A model generated the notes under the pieces. That model saw only the letters and a list, made by a program, of their open reading frames with translations, made no database searches and had not been told where the DNA came from. This document shows positions 57,315 to 64,000 of a DNA stretch of 64,000 nucleotides, one piece after another. Position 1 is the first letter of the stretch; each line of letters begins with the position of its first letter. Location of the stretch: positions 33,544,001 to 33,608,000 of the forward strand of contig CP136896.1 of the NCBI GenBank assembly GCA_034359265.1. The letters are read 5' to 3'. The stretch comes from Canna indica. Lineage: Eukaryota; Streptophyta; Magnoliopsida; Zingiberales; Cannaceae. The translations under genes were made by a program, and so were the position numbers.

Positions 57315-57455
57315 TATCAGTATCGATACTGATATCTTGAAATCAGTATCAGGATACTGATATCTTGAAATCAGTATCAGGATACTGATATCTTGAAATC
57401 AGTATCAGGATACTGATATCTTGAAATCAGTATCAGGATACTGATATCCTGATAC
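57315..57455. repeat. Palindromic minisatellite
   Basis: At least four copies of a 28-29-bp unit built on ATCAGTATCAGGATACTGAT. The core is a near-perfect palindrome. Confidence 0.88.
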
Positions 57456-58973
57456 TGTTATCTTGCATGCTTCTTTTTTATGGACATAAAGGTCATGGTA
57501 GCAAGCCTTAAATTTCATGTGTTGATAAAGGTAATGAGGGAAGAAGATGGGATAAAGGTATCAGTCAACACAGTTAGAGACTATAAGTAATATATGGACA
57601 TAAAGCTTATTCTTTAACAACTATTAGTTTAAATAAAAGAAACCTAGCTAGCTACTTACTTGGATGGGTTCATAGCTCCAATAATCAATCATTTGCTTGA
57701 AGTGTTCGAGAGGAATGTCCGTAGGACGATTTTTTATCCTCTCGTTGTTTGTTGCGTAATTGTCAAAATGTTCCATCTTGATTTTTGATTTGTGTTTTCT
57801 CCAAGCTTCATCCATAATTTTGAACACAACCCCTTTTCCTATTTCTGGAAGGATGATTTTTTTCTACAAAATGAAGCAAAACAAGCATTAATATTGACAT
57901 GCAAATGTAAATAAACAATATAAAAAAATCATACATTGATATATTTCCATATGTCATCCTTGTTTGGTACAGCCTTCCAATTAGTGTAAATCAAGGGACA
58001 CCAATCTGAATTTCGTGCCACGGTTCCTAAAAATTGGCTCAAGTCTGAAACAGCTTTCTCATTGGGCCCAACTGGTTGTGCTTCACTGTTGAAAATTATT
58101 TCTTGTCGCTCCTCTAGCAATCTTCCATGAATTTTGTAGCACATTGTCTTCCCTCTTGCTTTCTTTTTTGGTGTTCCTAATTTACATAACAATAATGATT
58201 TAAACATAAGCTAATTATAGAATTACATATAATGACATAATATACCTTCAGATGTATCGTGTTCTGGCTCATCGGGTATATTGTGCTCTACCTCAACATT
58301 TGCTTCCTCTTCCAGCTCATCAAGTATATTATGTTCTTCCTCAACTTGGTCCATGTCTCTACATTCCTCTTCTAGTTGATCTTCCTCAACTTGCATACCC
58401 ATCTTCTCACGATATGCAACCACTGACATTGATGGGCGCAAAGGTGCAGTCTTTGTTTTCGTTGTTGCATACTCATCTCCTTGCTCATGGTTAATTTCTC
58501 TTTGTTGATCTTGAATGGTTGACATTTTTTGCTTTGGTCCTTGGGTAGATCTTTGATATTGAATGATTGGTCTTTGTTGTTGCACTTGAGAAGATCTTGT
58601 ATTGGAATTGGAAGGAACTTGTTTTCGAGTAGAGGATATGGGTTTCAAGATGGCTGCATTAATTGGTTTTTTCCCTTTATCTTGCACATTGGAAATGGCC
58701 TATCTCATAGTAGAAGCATTAGGTTGAGTGGGGACTGCATCCTTTGGCTTTTCATATGGTGTTTTTCCTCTCTCTTGCACATTGATATTCTTCTTATTGG
58801 CCTCTGAAGCATGTCTTTTCAACATTGTATGTTTGTTTCCAACTGGCTGACTCTTTGAATTTAACTTCTTATTATGTTCAATCCTTTCACATTTAATTTT
58901 GTAATGCTTGACTAACTCTTTGCTTGACTTTGCTTGTAGTAGAAAGTCCATATCACTTCCTTGTATCATCTCA

Positions 58974-60513
58974 CTGCATAAATCATAGAATTTTTTTTAA
59001 TTTTCAGTTATATAAATCATAAATATATAGCATGTTCAAATATGAATAAAAGGAAGCTGCTATAGTAAGGTCTAAATAGTTTGGATATTGGGGAAATTCC
59101 CCTACTGATCAAGCCAACTTGGATTTCTATTACTCCCTTATAAACAACCTTCCAAACCATATTATTGTGCATGGTTGGATTTCTACTACTCCCTTATAAG
59201 CCAACTTGGTTTTTTTAGGCCCTTGTTTCAATTGGACTTAGAGGACATCAGGATGCTGATATCGGCATCAATATCAGGATGCTGATCAGCATCCTCATAT
59301 TGATATCAGGCTGTTGATATCAACATCATGAGCATCCTAATACTGATATTAGTATCAGGATCAAGGTGTGGGTTCTGTGAATTATGTAATTGACTGTGAT
59401 AAGGGGCTAAAAGGTGGCAACATCAGTAATATTAGGATACTATCAGTAACATTAGGATACTATCAATAACACTAGGATACTGATACCTGATATTAGGTAT
59501 CAGTAATATCAAGATACTTATATGAGTATCCTGATATCAGGATACATCAATATTTGTATCCTTTTGCCTATAGCAACATCAATATCAATATGTATCCTGA
59601 TATCAGGACACTATATCAGTATCCTTCATGCTATCATTAATTCTAAATTATCTAGATGTCACCATGTAATTCTGAATTATAAACACATCAAAAGGCATAT
59701 AATTGTAAGCCTTTATTCATATCAGTATAAGCCTTTATAGTGAAACAGTAGGGTATTAGTATCAATTTCATATGACCATGAATAGCATGGTGCTATTTGA
59801 CTCATGAATAGCAGGTACAATAGCATCTAGGTGAATATGTTATCTAGCAAACCAAACACCAAACCATGACAGCAACATATCAAAGAAAATGTTATCTAGC
59901 AGACTTGTAGTTAAAGATGTAATGCAAATGAATCATGGAGATGTATGTATTAAAAAAAAGCAAGGTGCTTTTTTACCTCTAAAAATCTTGATAATATGTC
60001 AAAATATAGAATTGTAGTAACCTTCAGTATGGTGATAGCTTCATGAAAGTGGCTGCAGAAAGGAGGCAATGCAAATGAAGTATCAACTATTAAGTGGCTG
60101 CATAAAGGTTAATTTTATGAGCGACATGAATATCTAAGTAGGCTTCAAAGAAATACATGAAGATCATAAAACATGCACAAATGTGGAACACCAATCAATC
60201 ATCATATAACGGAAATTTAGCTTATGCATGAACAACCAAAAAGATAACCATCAAGGCATTGGAGTCCTTATCAGCCACATTTATTAAAGGATAAATAGAG
60301 AATTGAAGTATCACCATTGCATAGGAATCCTTCAAATCCATCATGCTAGACAGATACATGAATTGAAATTGAAAAGGAAAAATGTCTAAGTTTAACCTGA
60401 TTGTGCAAATCACGTACTTGTCGATGGGCCACTATAACATAATGTGATAGAATCATTTGCTTCATCGATCAACCAGAAAATGCGAAAATATAGCAATATC
60501 AATCAAAGTAGTC
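58974..60513. other. Intergenic region between TNPA and TNP2 of CACTA-B2
   Basis: No gene is recognised; upstream TNPA exons or leader may lie here. The stretch 59230-59640 is rich in GATATCAGTATCCTGATAT-like repeats, related to 57315-57455 but more degenerate. Confidence 0.6.
59230..59640. repeat. Degenerate palindromic repeat cluster
   Basis: Many copies of ATCAGGATACTGAT/ATCAGTATCCTGAT variants are spread in both orientations; the same motif occurs in the TNPA intron. Confidence 0.75.
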
Positions 60514-63500
60514 CTAGAGTGTGTCATCAAAGTCGGACTCTTCTTCAGACTCAATTTCATTTGAAATAGTTGAATAATTTTCAACAATGGTGGGCTCTAT
60601 GTCGTCCCTTGCCCATTCAACATCAATTTCATCATCAGGCAAAGACAAATTAGTTGCTGGTTCAGATGACTCAATATTATATATTTTTTCGGCACAATAT
60701 GATTGGTCATTCACATTAGAAATCTCTCTACGAATAGTTTTCATAACGTAATACATATTGTCATTAGAGGGATCACGAACATAGAAGCACTGTTGGACTT
60801 GAGAAGCGAGCACAAATGGATCATCCATATAACATTTTTTATCGAAGTGAACACAAGTCAACCTATACTTTTCTGATTCTACTTCAAACCAATCACATCT
60901 AAACAAGACAAACTTGAAATTACCATAATAGTCTAGCTCAATTATTTCATTAATTGCACCATAATAAGTAACTGCATTCGTCGTTGGATTTTGATCCTTA
61001 CTACTAACAAAGCTTTGAGTGATTGACACCAAAGTGACACCACTATTTTGTGTCCTGCGACTTGCCTCACGCTGCCTAGTATGAAATTTACATCCATTGA
61101 TGACATAACCCGAAAACCTTCTTGCAACTTTATTTGGGCCTCTACACAACTCCTTCAGTCGATCAGGGACATCCTCCTCCATTGCACGATTTTTAAACCA
61201 ATCAATGAAATCATGGCTTTGACTTTTTGCTTTGATCCACTTTCTTCCTCTCTTCCGATTTATGATATTTTCATGTTCACTATAAAAAAATTATTTTGTT
61301 ACAACAATTATTCAAATGAGTTTATAAACAAATTTTTAAGGGCAAAGAATAGTTATTTACCTAATGTAAGGCTGAACTTCATCACAATTGAACAAGATAT
61401 ACCGGTGAGCTTGGTTCTTTTCATTGTTGTCCATCGAAAATAAATTACCTTTTTTCTTCCCTCCTATAGGACGACCAATGGGAAAAAAAAAACTAGATAG
61501 CTCGGCATCAAAAGACTTACATGTGTCAGCATTTCTTGTCACTCTGTTCCACCGTGTCTCCATATTAGAGTTCATATAATTTGAGCAAAATGTCAAGCAT
61601 TCCTCAACCAAGTAACCCTCAGCTATTGAACCTTCAAGACGAGCTTTATTGCGCACGTAAGCCTTCAGCTTTCCCAACTCTCTTTCTGGTGAATACATCC
61701 ACCGAGAATGAACAAGGCCACCCAATCTTATCTCATTTGGTAGATGAATGGGCAAATGAAGCATTACATCAAAAAATGGAGGAAAAATCCTCTCTAATTG
61801 GCAAAGTGTTTCAGCAATCTCAAATTCCAAGGTCTCTAAATCATTCACATCAATAACTCTTTGACATATGGAACGAAAAAAAAAACATAGACGTATCAGA
61901 GGATAGGCAACTTGGTGAGGAAGTGTGTTAATCATTGCTACTGGGAGCAAGTAGTGTAGCATGAAATGAGCATCGTGACTCTTGTACCCTGAGACTTTCA
62001 AGCCATCTTGGTGAACACATCTTGAAATATTTGCTGCACAACCATCGGGTAATTTTGCTTCCTTGAGAACGCTACAGAAAATAGACTTCTCATTTTTGTT
62101 CATGTTAAAGCATGTTTTTGCATACTTTACTTTCTTGCCTTGATCCACTAGTTTCGGATGAAGTTTCTTTCTAATTCCCAACTCTTCCAAATCTAAACGG
62201 GCATTAACATGATCTTTTGTCTTCCCCGTTATGTCCAACAAAGTCCCTATCACATTGTCAAATATGTTCTTTTCAATATGCATGACATCAAGATTATGTC
62301 GTAGTTTATTATGCTTCCAATATGACAATTCAAAAAAAATGGACCTCTTCTTCCAAGGACCACCAATGCTTTTCTTTTGCATCTTCCCAAATGAATTTAC
62401 AAAGTCTAGCAACAAGTCCAAGATCTCCATCCCTTCTAACAAATTAGGAGTATGCCTATGTTCTTCTTTTCCATTGAAATCTCGTGTGTTTCTTCTATAA
62501 TCATGACTCATCGGCAAGAAAATACGGTGATCCATCTAACACATCTTTATACTATGCTTCAAGTAAGCCGAATTAGTGTTATAATTACAAGATGGACATG
62601 CGAATTTTCCCTTTGTGCTCCAACCACTCAACATAGCATATCCAGGAAAGTTGCTAATAGTCCATAAAAGGGCTGCTCGCAACTTAAAAGTTTGATTCTT
62701 TTAAGCATCATATGTGTCTACTCCTAGCGCCCACACAACTTTCAACTCTTCAATCAATGGTTGCAAGTACACATCAATATCTGTCCCAGGAGAGTGTGGT
62801 CCAGGGATAATTAAAGACAACATAAAATACTCCGACTTCATACATAACCATGGTGGAAGGTTGTATGGCATAAGTATTACCGGCCATATACTATAAGAAA
62901 TACTCATGGTCCTATATGGATTGAATCCATTGCTAGTCAACCCAAGTCTTATGTTGCGTGGGTCACTAGCAAAATCAGGATAACGCTCATCGAAGTCCTT
63001 CTATGCTCCGCCATCAGCAGGATGCCTTAACTTTCCATCTCTTATTCGCTCTTCCTCATGCCACCTCATTAAATTTGCAGTCCTCTCACACATGAACAAC
63101 CTTTGAAGTCTAGGAATTAACGAAAAGTGTCTTAAAACTTTAGCCGCTACTTTGTGGCCTTGCTTGGGATTTTCTAGCTCATTCTCTGCCTGTGAATTCT
63201 CAACCCACCGTGAAGCACCGCAAATATAAAAAGACTTATCTTTCTCATGCTCTTTCCAATATAACATACAATTATTGGGACAAGCATCAATCTTTTTATA
63301 ATCAAGGCCCAAGTCCCTTATCATGGCTCTTGTTTTTTTAAAAGATTGGGGGATGTTCAAATCTGGCATAGCTTCTTTTAGTAGCTCTAAGAGTGCATTG
63401 AATGACACATTACTCCAGCCAAAGAGACACTTCATCAAATATAACCGAATGGTGAAGGACAAGGTAGAGAAATTTTTACAACCGGGGTACAATTCCTTGT

Positions 63501-63909
63501 TTGCCTCCTCTAATAAATTATAAAAAAATTTGGCATCTTCATTAAGACCCTCTGTAACTCTATCTTCTTCTGCCACTTCTCTAAATCTATCATGCAATAA
63601 TCCATCCATATCATCCATGTCATCCATGCAATTCTCTGCATCATCGATGTCATCATCCTCCTCTGTGGGCATTGTCAACTCCTCACCATGGTTTACCCAA
63701 TCAGTGTAACCTTTTAGAAATCCATAGTCTATTAAATGTTCGAAGACTACATCTTTTGTCAACCAACAACCATTACCATATTTCGCACAAGGGCATAAAA
63801 TCTCCCCTCCCCGTGGCCTTCCATTATTATAAGCAAAATCTAGGAAACATTGGACACCATTGATATACTCTGTACTATATCTTGGCATTTGAACCCATTC
63901 TTTATCCAT
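60514..63909 (-). pseudogene. TNP2 transposase of CACTA-B2, full length with three stops
   Basis: This is the catalytic transposase. The ATG at 63909 (MDKEWVQMPRYS) starts exon 1, which runs to 61361 in one frame, broken only by stops at 63001-63003, 62701-62703 and 62536-62538. Domains in order are transposase-associated (ILCPCAKYGNGCW), Transposase_21 (EMPDL-like to RLGLTSNGFNPYRTMSISYS and a WSTKGKFACPSCNYN block) and DUF4218 (MHIEKNIFDNVIGTLLDITG, GYKSHDAHFMLHYLLPVAM). An 81-bp GT-AG intron (61360-61280) leads to exon 2 (61279-60514) with DUF4216 (RRFSGYVINGCKFHTR, DDPFVLASQVQQCFYVRD) and an acidic C-terminus. With so few lesions it looks recently inactivated. Confidence 0.93.
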
Positions 63910-64000
63910 TGATTTCACTTAACTACATAAATAAAAAATGCAAAGGGTAAGAAACAACAACATCAACTTGATGAGTTATACATGCAACTCCAACATAGTG

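Larger units (their letters stand above)
56365..57659. other. TNPA intron remainder with palindromic minisatellites
   Basis: No gene. It holds GATATCAGTATCCTGATAC-type repeats (56430-56520 and 57315-57455) and the right copy of the direct repeat (56808-57080). Confidence 0.65.
52696..58973 (-). pseudogene. TNPA-like gene of CACTA-B2 (Transposase_24 type), intron carrying CACTA-C
   Basis: Five exons with GT-AG borders can be placed on the minus strand: 58973-58246 (basic then Glu-rich N-terminal region), 58176-57935 (KKKARGKTMCYKIHGRLLEE, VPNKDDIWKYINV), 57863-57660 (VVFKIMDEAWRKHKSKIK, NRPTDIPLEHFKQMIDYW), 53298-53202 (EMFVETRTKDGKALDDE) and 53127-52696 (GRVCCYGGTITPTILKK, then a coiled coil). 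The first joint is in phase (EG|GTPKKK). In-frame TAG stops are at 58700-58702 and 52972-52974. The domain order matches plant Ptta/En/Spm proteins, which bind subterminal repeats. The fourth intron is about 4.4 kb. An upstream exon may exist. Confidence 0.85.
51813..64000 (-). mobile_element. CACTA-B2: near-complete CACTA transposon, promoter end beyond window
   Basis: The left end CACTACAACATTTTAG at 51813 is followed by GGAACGGTTTT subterminal repeats shared with CACTA-B1. TNPA (52696-58973) and TNP2 (60514-63909) both read leftward. About 2.4 kb in a TNPA intron is a truncated CACTA-C. Sequence from 63830 to the window end matches the 5' part of CACTA-B1, so the element continues to the right. 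The left flank is AGA at 51810-51812; its partner would lie outside the window. Confidence 0.93.

Overview
The window is plant nuclear DNA made almost entirely of transposable elements nested inside one another; I found no intact host gene, tRNA or rRNA. The plant origin is shown by tRNA-iMet primer sites (TGGTATCAGAGC) on the LTR elements, CACTA (En/Spm) transposons with spliced TNP2 and TNPA genes, and an inverted pair of cytochrome P450 fragments. The species cannot be named from the sequence.

Layout. (1) 1-16758: a decayed minus-strand Ty3/gypsy element (Gypsy-1; its 3' LTR lies left of the window). It is split by a complete non-autonomous Copia-type element (1673-9708, TSD CCCTA) and by a solo LTR (11464-13180, TSD CTCTT). 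(2) 16759-18723: part of another gypsy LTR, into which Gypsy-1 landed. (3) 18724-38950: minus-strand gag sequence of a TR-GAG-type element with two gag copies in tandem. It is split by CACTA-A (19299-36865, TSD TAT). CACTA-A itself carries a gypsy LTR (24509-28752), which holds an inverted-repeat element with P450 fragments, and CACTA-B1 (29843-35333, TSD AAT), which holds a solo LTR (32169-33604, TSD GTGAA). (4) 38952-50835: stacked LTRs, including solo LTRs with TSDs TTGAG and TATAT and a Copia integrase scrap. (5) 51813-64000: CACTA-B2, with a full-length TNP2 gene broken by only three stops and a TNPA gene. One TNPA intron holds a truncated CACTA-C.

How the parts relate. CACTA-B1 is an internally deleted relative of CACTA-B2 and could only be moved in trans. 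The TR-GAG elements encode gag but no protease, integrase or reverse transcriptase, so they too would depend on a partner; one carries an extra ORF with a putative-plant-transposon-protein-like domain and an eight-unit heptad repeat.

The observations most worth a second look are structural: hairpin arrays inside Gypsy-1-family LTRs whose stems covary from unit to unit; a foldback of about 245 nt, shared by two CACTA elements, lying 50-60 nt upstream of the TNP2 start; inverted P450 fragments able to form a double-stranded transcript; arrays of GTCGAC-centred palindromes upstream of Copia LTR TATA boxes; and a likely intron inside gypsy LTR leaders. All calls are from reading the sequence by eye; no search or folding program was run.
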